From NCBI RefSeq assembly GCF_001636695.1, contig NZ_LGEL01000017.1:1-64000 (forward strand): a DNA stretch of 64,000 bases, written 5' to 3'. How positions within the stretch are numbered: position 1 is the first letter of the stretch; every line of letters begins with the position of its first letter. The notes below the pieces were generated by a model. The model saw nothing but the letters and a program-made list of their open reading frames with translations. It ran no database searches and was not told where the DNA came from. This document shows positions 1 through 8,361 of this stretch, in pieces. The translations under genes were made by a program, and so were the position numbers. The DNA comes from Pedobacter panaciterrae. Its GTDB lineage: Bacteria; Bacteroidota; Bacteroidia; Sphingobacteriales; Sphingobacteriaceae.

Positions 1-19
1 AGATGTGTATAAGAGACAG
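1..19 (+). other. Tn5 mosaic-end / Nextera adapter remnant
   Basis: The first 19 bases read AGATGTGTATAAGAGACAG, which is identical to the 19-bp Tn5 mosaic end used in Nextera tagmentation libraries. The orientation fits adapter followed by genomic insert. No IS50 or Tn5 gene sequence follows. It is almost certainly untrimmed library adapter at a contig end, so bases 1-19 should not be treated as genomic. Confidence 0.96.
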
Positions 20-271
20 ATAATATATGAATCTTTCAATTACCCATTCAGAGATGAAAGCCGCCATCATATACAGGAAGGTCAGTGTTATCATTTTCTT
101 AATGGTCACTTTTCTGGAGCGCTGGTAAAATACAGTTAAGGCTGTATAGAGATACCAGATAATTCCAATAATTACCGCCCACTTAATAAGACCGCTAATG
201 ACGGATTCTGTACCAAATAGATCTCTCCTAAGCAAAGGAGTTAGTGGCCCAATGCTTTTATAGCTGATTCC
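20..271 (-). CDS. Partial membrane-protein ORF at contig end (start unclear)
   Basis: On the minus strand 84 codons are open from the stop at 272-274 down to the adapter at base 19. The translation is hydrophobic, with two likely membrane segments (about codons 29-48 and 60-75) around a basic loop containing YQRSRKVTIKKM. There is no ATG; a TTG at 233-235 is a possible start just after the upstream nucleoside transporter gene stops. The helix-loop pattern is loosely like the end of DUF3667/Yip1-type membrane proteins, but I cannot assign a family. It could be a real downstream gene with a rare start, a relic, or a product of a faulty contig end. Confidence 0.35.
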
Positions 272-1506
272 TCAGCACGATTATGTTTGTATTTAAAAAT
301 GAAAGGGAAAAGAATTGCTAGTAGCAATGCGTATGAAGCAAAAGTTATCCAGATTCCATGCCAGTCTTTACTATGATCTGCATAAGTAAAAAACTTATCA
401 ATAATTAACCCGCTTGTAAAGCTTCCAAAAAGGGCTCCAAATCCATTCACCATCATCATAAACAAGCCTTGCGCACTTCCTCTTATTGAAGCGTCTATTT
501 GAGTTTCCATAAATAGGGAGCCTGAAATATTAAAAAAGTCGAAAGCCATACCGTAAACGATGCAAGAAAGGATAATCATCCATAATCCTCCAGCCGGATC
601 AGCGAAAGCGAACAGACCAAATCTTAGTACCCAGGCTAGCATACTTAGCAACATCACATATTTAATTCCAAATTTCCTTAAGAAAAAAGGTATTGCAAGA
701 ATAAATAATGTCTCAGATATCTGGGAAATAGACATTATAATTGCCGGGTACTTAACTGCAAGCAGGTTCTCGTATTCCGGAATATTTTTAAAGTCATGCA
801 AAAAGGTATCGCCGTAGGCATTAGTAAGTTGTAAGGCCGCACCTAAAAACATGGAGAAAAAGAAAAATACAGCAAATTTCTTCTGCCTGAATAAAGTAAA
901 GGCTCTTAAGCCGAGTGCATCAACAAATGACTTTGAATCAACTTTATTAGAAAGGGGTGGGCATTTAGGTAATGTAAATGCATAAATGCCTAATGCTAAT
1001 GAAACAGCAGAGGCAATATAAAATTGATTAGACGATGCCTCATTTCCCGAAAGACTTACTACCCACAAAGCGGCAATAAAACCAATAGTCCCCCAAATTC
1101 TGATAGGCGGATAATCTTTTACAACATCCTTCTGGGCATTTTTCAAAGCTGAATAAGCTACTGTAATAGACAGAGATAGGGTAGGCATGTAAAAGAACAT
1201 GTTTATCAGTATAACCCAGAAAAAGGTTGTAGGGTTGTCTACCAACGGTAAAGAGAAAAGACTAATAGCGCCCAGGATATGCAGAATTCCATACAATTTC
1301 TCTGCATTAATAAAACGGTCGGAAATAATACCCATAAGGGCAGGCATAAAAATAGCAGAAATACCCATGGTAGAGAAGATTGCTCCAAACTCTGAACCAG
1401 ACCATCTTTTATTTTGAAACCAATAAACTCCAATAGTAATGAGCCAGGAACCCCATATAAAGAATTGTAAAAAATTCATTAGAGTTAAGCGAAACTTAAC
1501 ATTCAT
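241..1506 (-). CDS. Nucleoside:H+ symporter, MFS (NupG/XapB type)
   Basis: A 421-residue major facilitator protein with about twelve hydrophobic segments along its whole length. The opening (MNVKFRLTLMNFLQFFIWGS) and the central PPIRIWGTIGFI stretch are typical of the nucleoside:H+ symporter family (NupG, XapB), which imports nucleosides across the inner membrane with protons. The length matches the family. The start ATG at 1504-1506 is the natural one. It is followed on the same strand by a partial membrane ORF at the contig end and preceded by the DUF151 gene. The substrate range within nucleosides cannot be read from sequence. Confidence 0.88.
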   Translation of the reverse strand: MNVKFRLTLMNFLQFFIWGSWLITIGVYWFQNKRWSGSEFGAIFSTMGISAIFMPALMGIISDRFINAEKLYGILHILGAISLFSLPLVDNPTTFFWVILINMFFYMPTLSLSITVAYSALKNAQKDVVKDYPPIRIWGTIGFIAALWVVSLSGNEASSNQFYIASAVSLALGIYAFTLPKCPPLSNKVDSKSFVDALGLRAFTLFRQKKFAVFFFFSMFLGAALQLTNAYGDTFLHDFKNIPEYENLLAVKYPAIIMSISQISETLFILAIPFFLRKFGIKYVMLLSMLAWVLRFGLFAFADPAGGLWMIILSCIVYGMAFDFFNISGSLFMETQIDASIRGSAQGLFMMMVNGFGALFGSFTSGLIIDKFFTYADHSKDWHGIWITFASYALLLAILFPFIFKYKHNRAEESAIKALGH

Positions 1507-1565
1507 AAATAATAGTTTAGTTGGTTTTGAAAGTAATCGCTGAATATAGAACTATTTTAAAACTG

Positions 1566-2180
1566 TTATGCTGAATTTCTTTTATTTATTTCATCACGAA
1601 TTCTTGCAGCCTTTTCATAGGCCTCTTCAGTAATTGCATCCTGAAGTTTTTGCTGCAGTTCTTCCATGCTCAAAGATTTGTAATTAGTACCTGGAATTGA
1701 AGTGTTAATGTCTTCAGAACCCTGTTCTTTAGGGATGCTGTCTATATTCTCAAGAAATAAGAAATCATTCCCCTCAATTACAATTCCTGCAGAAGATAAG
1801 ATGAATTCATAGGTATAGATGGCAGCATTAAAACGAACAGCCAGGGCTATTGCATCGGATGTGCGGGCATCTATTTCATGAGTAGTTTCACCATCGGTAC
1901 AGATTAGCTTTGCGAAAAATACACCTTCTACCAAATTATAAATCAAAACTTCCTGTATTTCAATGTTATAAGTCTGAGCGAATGTTTTAAACAGGTCATG
2001 GGTCAATGGCCTGCTTGGGGTCATTTTTTCAATTTCTATTGCAATAGCCTGTGCCTCAAATGCACCAATAATTATAGGCAAACGTCTTCTTCCGTTTACT
2101 TCACCAAGAACCAGCGCATAAGCTCCTGATTGAGTTTGGCTATAGGATAAACCAACAATATCTAGTTTTACTTTTTTCAT
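1566..2180 (-). CDS. Bifunctional nuclease family protein (DUF151) with UVR motif
   Basis: A 204-residue protein. Residues about 1-135 form a DUF151/BFN domain (it begins MKKVKLDIVGLSYSQTQSGA, with LPIIIGAFEAQAIAIE and ARTSDAIALAVR, the best conserved parts of that family). Residues about 170-200 form a UvrB/UvrC-type helical hairpin (LSMEELQQKL, then EEAYEKAARIRDEI). Members of the family have been reported to have DNase and RNase activity; the UVR motif usually mediates protein-protein contact. It lies downstream of the ETF genes on the same strand, separated by a 12-bp stem hairpin. Confidence 0.86.
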   Translation of the reverse strand: MKKVKLDIVGLSYSQTQSGAYALVLGEVNGRRRLPIIIGAFEAQAIAIEIEKMTPSRPLTHDLFKTFAQTYNIEIQEVLIYNLVEGVFFAKLICTDGETTHEIDARTSDAIALAVRFNAAIYTYEFILSSAGIVIEGNDFLFLENIDSIPKEQGSEDINTSIPGTNYKSLSMEELQQKLQDAITEEAYEKAARIRDEINKRNSA

Positions 2181-2187
2181 ATTAAGT

Positions 2188-2223
2188 AATACCCGGCAAA
2201 TGCAGTTTGCCTTGCCGGGTATT
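2188..2223 (-). terminator. Hairpin between etfA and the DUF151 gene
   Basis: A perfect 12-bp stem (AATACCCGGCAA at 2188-2199, TTGCCGGGTATT at 2212-2223) with a 12-nt loop lies between the etfA stop and the next start. In the minus direction there is no good T-run after the stem, so it could be a weak terminator, an attenuator or an mRNA-stabilising 3' end for etfBA. It ends only 8 bases before the start codon of the downstream gene. Confidence 0.6.
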
Positions 2224-2226
2224 TAA

Positions 2227-3198
2227 TTAACCTTTGTGTGCTTTTAATGCTTCTATTAATTTTGGAACAACTTCAAATGCGTCACCAACAATTCCATAAT
2301 CGGCTACTTTAAAGAAAGGCGCCTCAGGATCTTTGTTAATTACAACAATCACTTTAGATGAGCTGACTCCTGCTAAATGCTGTATTGCACCTGAAATACC
2401 TATTGCGATATATAAGTTCGGACTGATTGCGATACCTGTCTGGCCAACGTGTTCCGAGTGTGGTCTCCAGTCAGCATCAGAAACTGGTTTAGAGCAAGCC
2501 GTAGCTGCACCAAGAAGGTCAGCCAGTTCTTCAATCATTCCCCAGTTTTCAGGACCTTTAAGTCCTCTTCCTGCCGATACAACAAGTTCTGCATCTGGTA
2601 ATGAAACTTTATTGGTTGCCCTTACTATTTCTTTAACTATAGCAGTAAGATCAGTGGCTTTAATTTCCGGACTAAATGCTTCAATACTTGCGTCAACTGC
2701 TGATTCCTTGATGCCAAATGCATTTGGATTTAAGGCGATAACTTTAACTTCGGAGGTTAATTCAGTAATTGCAAATGCCTTACCAGAGAAAGCAGTCTTT
2801 TTTACAAGAAATTTACCGCCATCCAGTTGAGGTAATTCTACTGCTCCATCCACTAACCCTGCTTTAAGTTTAACTGCTACACGAGGAGCTAATCCCTTTC
2901 CTGAGAAAGAGTTAGATAATACAACTACATCAGCACTTTCTTTTTTTGCTGCTTCAGCAATAATTGAGGCATATGCCTGATTTACGAAATTCTTAAGTTG
3001 ATCATTTGAAACATTTAAAACTTTAGAAGCTCCGTAATTACCTAATGCTTTAAGTTCACTTTCATCAACATTACCAATAGATATAGCGGTTAATCCACCG
3101 CCTTGTTTATCTGCAATGGCTTTTGCATAAGATACTGCTTCGAAAACAGACTTCTTAAATTTGCCATCTACTTGTTCTACATATACTAAAACTGACAT
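2227..3198 (-). CDS. etfA: Electron transfer flavoprotein, alpha subunit
   Basis: At 323 residues this has the length and order of EtfA/FixB. The N-terminal alpha/beta domain covers about 1-190. The C-terminal FAD-binding domain includes VVSAGRGLKGPENW, GAATACSKPVSDADW, the HVGQTG segment, ISGAIQHLAG and INKDPEAPFF. With EtfB it carries electrons from acyl-CoA and related dehydrogenases to ETF-quinone oxidoreductase. It directly follows etfB with a 44-bp gap and ends at a strong hairpin. Confidence 0.96.
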   Translation of the reverse strand: MSVLVYVEQVDGKFKKSVFEAVSYAKAIADKQGGGLTAISIGNVDESELKALGNYGASKVLNVSNDQLKNFVNQAYASIIAEAAKKESADVVVLSNSFSGKGLAPRVAVKLKAGLVDGAVELPQLDGGKFLVKKTAFSGKAFAITELTSEVKVIALNPNAFGIKESAVDASIEAFSPEIKATDLTAIVKEIVRATNKVSLPDAELVVSAGRGLKGPENWGMIEELADLLGAATACSKPVSDADWRPHSEHVGQTGIAISPNLYIAIGISGAIQHLAGVSSSKVIVVINKDPEAPFFKVADYGIVGDAFEVVPKLIEALKAHKG

Positions 3199-3242
3199 AC
3201 GATCTTTATTAAATATTTTTAAATTCTGAAATAGAACTTCAG

Positions 3243-3980
3243 TTAGATAACTTTAGCCTCCTGATGTAATAAGTCGATTAATTTAGCGGTCTCTTCAGCA
3301 GGGATCAGCTTAACTGCACCACGTGGAGGAGGAGTTTCAAATTGCTGAATTTTAGCAACCTGTTCAATTTCTTTAGCCTCAATAACTACAAGAGGTTTAG
3401 TCCTTGCAGACATAATGCCTCTCATATTAGGTATTTTAGGTTCAGCAGTTCCCTCTGCACAGCTCGCAATAAACTTGCCAGTTACAGAAACAACTTCTTT
3501 ACCACCTTCAATTTCCCGGTCAATTGTTGCTGTTGTTCCATCGTAGTCTAATTTTTTAATGATAGAAATAGACGGGATATCAAGGAATTCACCAATCATT
3601 GCTGCAACCTGAGACCCATTATAGTCTATAGATTCGCGGCCGCAAAGTATCATGTCAAAGTCAGTAGTTTTAGCATATTCCGCAATCTGATAAGCTGTAA
3701 AATAAGCATCTCTTGGAATTGCATTGATCCTAACGGCGTCATCAGCGCCAATGGCAAGGGCTTTTCTTATGGTCGGGTCTGTTTGGCTTTCTCCAACATT
3801 TATTACGGTTACCGTACCTTTACCTCCTTCACACAGTTCAATAGCTCTGGATAAGGCGATCTCATCATACGGGTTAACAATAAATTGTACACCTGAGGTA
3901 TTGAATTGTGTATTATCGTTAGTAAAAGTTATTTTTGTTGTTGTGTCGGGCACATTACTGATACAAACTAATATTTTCAT
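3243..3980 (-). CDS. etfB: Electron transfer flavoprotein, beta subunit
   Basis: A 245-residue EtfB/FixA protein (MKILVCISNVPDTT, VNPYDEIALSRAIEL, ILCGRESIDYNGSQV). It binds AMP in the ETF heterodimer and contacts the partner dehydrogenases. The LCGRESIDYNG loop and the C-terminal KPLVVIEAKEI region are typical. It is the first gene of the etfBA operon, transcribed away from the TPR gene. A TAGATTTG box at 4037-4044 is a candidate promoter element, about 57 bases upstream of the start. Confidence 0.96.
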   Translation of the reverse strand: MKILVCISNVPDTTTKITFTNDNTQFNTSGVQFIVNPYDEIALSRAIELCEGGKGTVTVINVGESQTDPTIRKALAIGADDAVRINAIPRDAYFTAYQIAEYAKTTDFDMILCGRESIDYNGSQVAAMIGEFLDIPSISIIKKLDYDGTTATIDREIEGGKEVVSVTGKFIASCAEGTAEPKIPNMRGIMSARTKPLVVIEAKEIEQVAKIQQFETPPPRGAVKLIPAEETAKLIDLLHQEAKVI

Positions 3981-4036
3981 ATGTATAAATTTGTTTTAAA
4001 GGTAATGAAGCTGTTTTAGCTAAAATTGTCTTTTTG

Positions 4037-4044
4037 CAAATCTA
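4037..4044 (-). promoter_or_regulatory. Candidate -7 element for etfBA
   Basis: On the minus strand this reads TAGATTTG, an exact match to the Bacteroidota TAnnTTTG element. No TTG/TTTG is seen at the usual 19-21 base spacing upstream, so only the -7 half is supported. Confidence 0.45.
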
Positions 4045-4066
4045 ATTAAAAAAGCAGGGATAAAAA

Positions 4067-4402
4067 ATGCAAAGTACCCGATTAGACAAACTATTAAACT
4101 TTTTAGAGAGTGATCCTAATGATCCCTTCGTTTTGTATGCCCTTGCAACAGAATACAATTCATCAAATGACCATGAAAAAGCATTTGAATATTATTTGAA
4201 ACTTGTGACCGAGCATCCTGATTATGTAGGAACTTATTATCATCTTGGAAAACTGTATGAGAAAACAGGAAAAACTGAAGAGGGTATAAAAATATACCAG
4301 AAGGGAATGCTGACTGCCAAAAATAAAAGAGATATGCATGCTTTTTCGGAATTGCAGGGTGCATATAATTCTGCCGCGGGCTTAGATTATGAAGATGACT
4401 AA
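4067..4402 (+). CDS. Small tetratricopeptide repeat protein
   Basis: A 111-residue protein that is mostly two to three TPR units (DPFVLYALATEYNSSNDHEKAFEYYLKL and a second unit with YHLGKLYEKTGKTEEGIKIYQKGM, given in part). TPR domains are protein-interaction scaffolds. There is no signal peptide, so it is probably cytoplasmic. It is followed 11 bases later by the chromate transporter gene and may be cotranscribed with it. The actual partner is unknown. Short TPR proteins of this form are common in Bacteroidota. Confidence 0.8.
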   Translation: MQSTRLDKLLNFLESDPNDPFVLYALATEYNSSNDHEKAFEYYLKLVTEHPDYVGTYYHLGKLYEKTGKTEEGIKIYQKGMLTAKNKRDMHAFSELQGAYNSAAGLDYEDD

Positions 4403-4413
4403 CTTTTAAAAAA

Positions 4414-5616
4414 TTGAGTAGTAAGAAGCAACTTTTGTTTATCAGAAATGTGATCCTGTTCACATTTACTGCTTTTGGAGGTGCACAGGCTCATCTGGCA
4501 TTATTGCTAAAGTATTTTGTAAAGGATGCTAAATATATTACAGAAGAAGAACTGTTGGAACTGAATGCTTTAGCACAGATCTTACCTGGTCCTGCATCTA
4601 CCCAAACATTAGTTGGTATTGCCTATAAAGTAGGAGGGTTAAAGCTCTCATTAATAACTTTTGTAATCTGGATTTTTCCTTCGGCAGCAATCATGACTTT
4701 TGCAGCTATAAGCTTTGCAAAGATTGATCACAAGGAAAAATTCGTACAAATATTAGAATATATACAGCCTATAGCTTTAGGGATAGTTGCATTTGGCGCA
4801 TATAATCTTTCCAGAAGGGTGCTTGTTTCACAATTGTCCATATTTCTTGCCATTTCAGCAATAATCTCAACGCTTGTATTGAGAAATGCCTATGTATTTC
4901 CTATTGCAATTTTAATAGGAGGGATGATTTCTTCTGCTTTGGATGCGCCAAAAGAAGAAAGTGAGATTAGGGTAAAATTGTTCTCCAACATAAATCGTAA
5001 AAAGCTGATCTATTTTGTAGGGGTATTACTGTTTCTGGCCTTATTGGGTGCTGTGATTAACCGTACTTCGCCTTTCAGTTTGCCTATCAGGTTGTTCGAG
5101 AATTTTTACCGAAATGGTATCTTTATTTTTGGAGGTGGACAAGTGCTTGTTCCTCTTATGTTTACCGAATTTGTGCAAATGAAGCATTACCTGCATTCAT
5201 CAGGCTTTTTATCTGGTTTTGCATTGCAGCAAGCCTTACCTGGACCTACTTTCTCATTTACAAGTTATGTTGGTGCGTTAAGTATGAGGAATTTTGGGTA
5301 TGGAGTAACTGGTCAGATAACTGGGGGTATAGTAGCTGTTTTAGGAATCAATCTGCCTGGTTTGATTCTGGTATTGTTTATTGTTCCCTTTTGGGAGGAT
5401 CTTAAAAAGATAACGCGAATTAAATATTCCTTATCTGGTATAAATGCCGTAAGTGTAGGTTTTATCATTGCTGCATTTATTCTTCTTGTAAAGCCAATAG
5501 GAATGGACTTTACTGCCATTGGCGTTCTCATAGCAACCTTTCTTATTTTGAATTTCACCAAAATAAGTCCACCTTTTATTGTCCTTGGAGGGATATTGCT
5601 AGGCTACTTCCTGTAG
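4414..5616 (+). CDS. Chromate transporter family protein (ChrA type)
   Basis: A 400-residue membrane protein built of two homologous halves (about 1-190 and 215-400), as in long-chain CHR proteins. Each half has the family signature: FGGAQAHLALL with LAQILPGPASTQT in the first, FGGGQVLVPLM with LQQALPGPTFSFT in the second. The founding member exports chromate; for most homologues the anion is unproven. The only reasonable start is a TTG at 4414, giving SSKKQLLFIRN after the initiator. It lies just after the TPR gene and converges on dnaB. Confidence 0.88.
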   Translation: MSSKKQLLFIRNVILFTFTAFGGAQAHLALLLKYFVKDAKYITEEELLELNALAQILPGPASTQTLVGIAYKVGGLKLSLITFVIWIFPSAAIMTFAAISFAKIDHKEKFVQILEYIQPIALGIVAFGAYNLSRRVLVSQLSIFLAISAIISTLVLRNAYVFPIAILIGGMISSALDAPKEESEIRVKLFSNINRKKLIYFVGVLLFLALLGAVINRTSPFSLPIRLFENFYRNGIFIFGGGQVLVPLMFTEFVQMKHYLHSSGFLSGFALQQALPGPTFSFTSYVGALSMRNFGYGVTGQITGGIVAVLGINLPGLILVLFIVPFWEDLKKITRIKYSLSGINAVSVGFIIAAFILLVKPIGMDFTAIGVLIATFLILNFTKISPPFIVLGGILLGYFL

Positions 5617-5635
5617 CCATAAAAGAATTATCTGT

Positions 5636-7210
5636 TTAGAAAGGAGCGTCTTCATCGTGCATGTCATCCATGCGAGACGGTTTGATGATCACATTTCCGG
5701 CAGGTCTGTCAAAATCCTGTGAAGGATGCATGCCAGCACCAGGGCTTTCCATAGAGAACGAAGTTGGTGCTGAGAAGCTCTCTTCCAAATCCGCGAATTT
5801 CACGTACTTACCAATAAAGCGTAGTGGTACAATTCCGGTTTCACCGTTACGGTGTTTTGCGATAATTACCTCACCAATACCAGCTTGCGAACGTCCTTGC
5901 TCATCTTCAGTAATACCATAGTATTCTGGTCTGTATAAGAATAGCACCATATCCGCATCCTGCTCAATAGACCCGGATTCACGTAAATCTGATAGCATTG
6001 GTCGTTTTCCGTTAACACCAGGTCTGCTTTCCACCGCACGACTTAACTGCGATAACGCAAGTACTGGTACGTTTAGTTCTTTGGCAACAGATTTAAGCGC
6101 CCTTGATATACTACCAATTTCCTGCTCCCTGTTACCTCCGCCACTTTGTCCTTCTCCTTTACCATGCATTAACTGCAAATAATCGATGATGATTAGTTGT
6201 AAATCATATTGAGATTTCAACCTTCTGCATTTAGCTCTGAACTCGAAGATGTTAAGGGCAGGAGTATCATCTATCAATAGAGGAGCCTCGGTTAAGGTTC
6301 CTATTTTACTATGTAACTGTTGCCATTCCCATTCTGCCAGATTTCCTTTTCTAATTTTTTCCTGCTCAATTTCCGTTTCCCCGGAAATCAAACGATTTAC
6401 CAATTGTACAGACGACATCTCTAATGAGAATACCACTACAGGTCTTTTAAATTCAACAGCTGCGTTACGGGCACAGGTTAGAACGAATGCAGTTTTACCC
6501 ATCGCCGGACGAGCCGCGATAATTACCAAATCTGAAGGCTGCCAGCCACCTGTAATGCGATCAAGGTCAGTAAAGCCCGAAGGAACACCTGTTAAACCAT
6601 CACTCTTGCCACGAAGCGCTTCCAGAGTGGCTAAAGATTGCTTTACAATCTCATCCATCTTTTGCGTATCCCTTCTTAAGTTGTTTTGAGCAATATCAAA
6701 CAAGTTCTTTTCTGCGTGATCCAGCAAGTCAAATATATCTGTAGTATCCTCGTAGGCATTTTGAATAATCTCAGAAGAGATTCTGATCAGCTCTCTTTGA
6801 ATATACTTTTGAGAAATGATACGCGCATGGAATTCTATATTAGCAGCTGAAGCTACTCTGTTTGTAAGGTTAGTGATATAATAAGCGCCCCCAATCATTT
6901 CTAATTGTCCAAGCGTTCTTAATTCAGACGTAACAGTTAAAATATCTACTGGTTTAGATTTCTGAAAAAGTCCCTGAATCGCTTCAAAGATCTTTTTATG
7001 GCCTTCGTGATAAAATACTTCGGGTTTTAGAATATCAATTACAGTTGATAGTGCATCTTTTTCAAGCATCAGTGCACCAAGAACAGCTTCTTCAAGGTCT
7101 ATAGCCTGGGGTGGAATCTTCCCCATCGTAGTCATAGAATTGCTTAGTCTATTTTTACGCGCTGTAAAGTTTGCCTTATCTTGTCCTTGTGTTCCGTTAT
7201 CGCTGCTCAT
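5636..7210 (-). CDS. dnaB: Replicative DNA helicase DnaB
   Basis: The N-terminal DnaB domain (IPPQAIDLEEAVLGALMLEK) precedes the RecA-like hexameric helicase core with Walker A (ARPAMGKTAF), Walker B-like LIIIDYLQLM, the NREQEIGSISRALK segment and KHRNGETG. It unwinds duplex DNA at the replication fork. I set the start at the ATG at 7208-7210 (MSSDNG), giving 524 residues, instead of the ATG 18 bases upstream. The reason is that a perfect TATTTTTG promoter box lies at 7216-7223, inside what would be the longer reading frame. There is no intein insertion; the length is normal. Confidence 0.96.
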   Translation of the reverse strand: MSSDNGTQGQDKANFTARKNRLSNSMTTMGKIPPQAIDLEEAVLGALMLEKDALSTVIDILKPEVFYHEGHKKIFEAIQGLFQKSKPVDILTVTSELRTLGQLEMIGGAYYITNLTNRVASAANIEFHARIISQKYIQRELIRISSEIIQNAYEDTTDIFDLLDHAEKNLFDIAQNNLRRDTQKMDEIVKQSLATLEALRGKSDGLTGVPSGFTDLDRITGGWQPSDLVIIAARPAMGKTAFVLTCARNAAVEFKRPVVVFSLEMSSVQLVNRLISGETEIEQEKIRKGNLAEWEWQQLHSKIGTLTEAPLLIDDTPALNIFEFRAKCRRLKSQYDLQLIIIDYLQLMHGKGEGQSGGGNREQEIGSISRALKSVAKELNVPVLALSQLSRAVESRPGVNGKRPMLSDLRESGSIEQDADMVLFLYRPEYYGITEDEQGRSQAGIGEVIIAKHRNGETGIVPLRFIGKYVKFADLEESFSAPTSFSMESPGAGMHPSQDFDRPAGNVIIKPSRMDDMHDEDAPF

Positions 7211-7215
7211 GGATA

Positions 7216-7223
7216 CAAAAATA
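7216..7223 (-). promoter_or_regulatory. Promoter -7 element directly before dnaB
   Basis: Minus-strand TATTTTTG fits TAnnTTTG exactly and ends 5 bases before the ATG at 7210. Transcription starting about 5-8 bases downstream would begin at or beside the ATG, giving a leaderless or near-leaderless dnaB mRNA. Confidence 0.6.
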
Positions 7224-7390
7224 GGCAAAAAATAGGTTCCTTCTTAAATTCTTTATGAACATTCCCACATCTAAAATACATTCATCTTAACACGCCTTTC
7301 GGGAATTCGAACAATTTGCTAACAGCAATATGTTGATAAGCAAAACACTTGCTCTTAAAAATTAGGTTAAATTAATCGTAATTTTTGAGC

Positions 7391-7398
7391 TATTTTTG
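7391..7398 (+). promoter_or_regulatory. Promoter -7 element for rlmB
   Basis: TATTTTTG matches TAnnTTTG exactly. It lies 18 bases before the ATG at 7417. It also contains the TTG (7396-7398) that would otherwise give a longer reading frame, so that TTG is unlikely to be the start. Confidence 0.6.
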
Positions 7399-7416
7399 CG
7401 CTTCAATTTAAAGGAA

Positions 7417-8181
7417 ATGGAAAACTCAAGAAGGTCTGCCAGACCTAAAGAAAATAATGAGTTCGTATTTGGTATACGTGCAGTAATAGAGGCTATTAAG
7501 GCTGGTAAAGATATAGAGAGTATTTACATACAACGTAGTTTAACTGGCGAGATTATATTAGAGTTGAAACAGCTGTTAAAGGAGGTTGATGCGCCGGTAC
7601 ACAACGTTCCGGTAGAGAAATTGAACCGGATGACCCAAAAAAATCATCAGGGAGTAATTGCTGTAATTTCAGCAATTACCTTTCAAAAAATTGAAGATAT
7701 CATTCCTATGATCTATGAAAAGGGAGAAACACCTTTAGTATTGATTCTTGATGGAATTACTGATGTAAGAAATATGGGTGCGATAGCCAGAACAGCTGCT
7801 TGTGCCGGCGTTCACGCTATAATTGTGCCGACTAAAAATTCAGCCCAGATTAATGCTGATGCCATTAAAACATCTGCCGGTGCTTTATTTAGTATACCAT
7901 TATGCAGACATGCTAATCTGCAAAAGACTGCTTTGTTTTTACAGGAGTGTGGCCTACAGATTGTTGCATGTACAGAAAAAACCAATGATTTAATTTATGC
8001 TCCGGATTATACCGTGCCAACAGCTATTGTAATGGGAGCTGAGGATGAAGGTATTTCAAATGAAATTATGAGAATGGCCAATCACCTGGCTAAAATTCCA
8101 ATGATTGGCGAAATCAGTTCACTAAACGTATCAGTTTCTGCTGGTATTATTTTGTACGAAGCAATAAGACAACGTTCATAA
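7417..8181 (+). CDS. rlmB: 23S rRNA 2'-O-methyltransferase, TrmH/SpoU family
   Basis: A 254-residue protein with an N-terminal SpoU substrate-binding domain (FVFGIRAVIEAIKAGKDIESI, given in part) and a SPOUT methyltransferase domain with all three motifs: LDGITDVRNMGAIARTA, IVMGAEDEGIS and SLNVSVSAGIILYEA. This pattern fits RlmB, which methylates the ribose of G2251 in 23S rRNA, or a close TrmH-group enzyme. The ATG at 7417 is preferred over an upstream in-frame TTG that lies in the promoter box. It ends in the palindromic repeat shared with the convergent Hsp70-like gene. Confidence 0.9.
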   Translation: MENSRRSARPKENNEFVFGIRAVIEAIKAGKDIESIYIQRSLTGEIILELKQLLKEVDAPVHNVPVEKLNRMTQKNHQGVIAVISAITFQKIEDIIPMIYEKGETPLVLILDGITDVRNMGAIARTAACAGVHAIIVPTKNSAQINADAIKTSAGALFSIPLCRHANLQKTALFLQECGLQIVACTEKTNDLIYAPDYTVPTAIVMGAEDEGISNEIMRMANHLAKIPMIGEISSLNVSVSAGIILYEAIRQRS

Positions 8182-8187
8182 GAATTA

Positions 8188-8361
8188 GGAGGGTGTCCAA
8201 AAAGGTAAGATCGCCGTTCTAATGACATCATTATATCGCTCATCTCGTCATCTCGACAATAGGAGAGATCTCTTGTTTATGCCAAACCTTGCAGATACTT
8301 CGCGATCAAGAGATCTCTCCTATTGTCGAGATGACGATCTTACCTTTTTGGTACACCCTCC
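8188..8361. repeat. Nested long palindrome, family copy A
   Basis: The inner stem is a perfect 30-bp inverted repeat (8246-8275 with 8307-8336, 31-nt loop) carrying the family core. An outer stem pairs 8188-8213 with 8335-8361, with a one-base difference (GTGTCC against GTGTACC). The outer arms begin with GGAGGGTGT, which is MITE-like, but no target duplication is obvious. It lies between convergent genes and should fold as a strong hairpin on either strand. Its right end encodes the last residues and stop of the Hsp70-like gene. Confidence 0.93.

Noticed and set aside
1-19. Possible Tn5 or IS50 insertion
   Set aside because: Only the 19-base mosaic end is present, at the exact contig end, with no transposon genes; adapter is the simpler reading.
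5661-6689. Antisense ORFs over dnaB (86 and 146 codons)
   Set aside because: Opposite-strand shadows of a highly conserved gene, with no family match.
7211-7228. Upstream ATG giving a six-residue longer DnaB
   Set aside because: The stretch contains the perfect TATTTTTG promoter box, and family members begin closer to the MSSDNG start.
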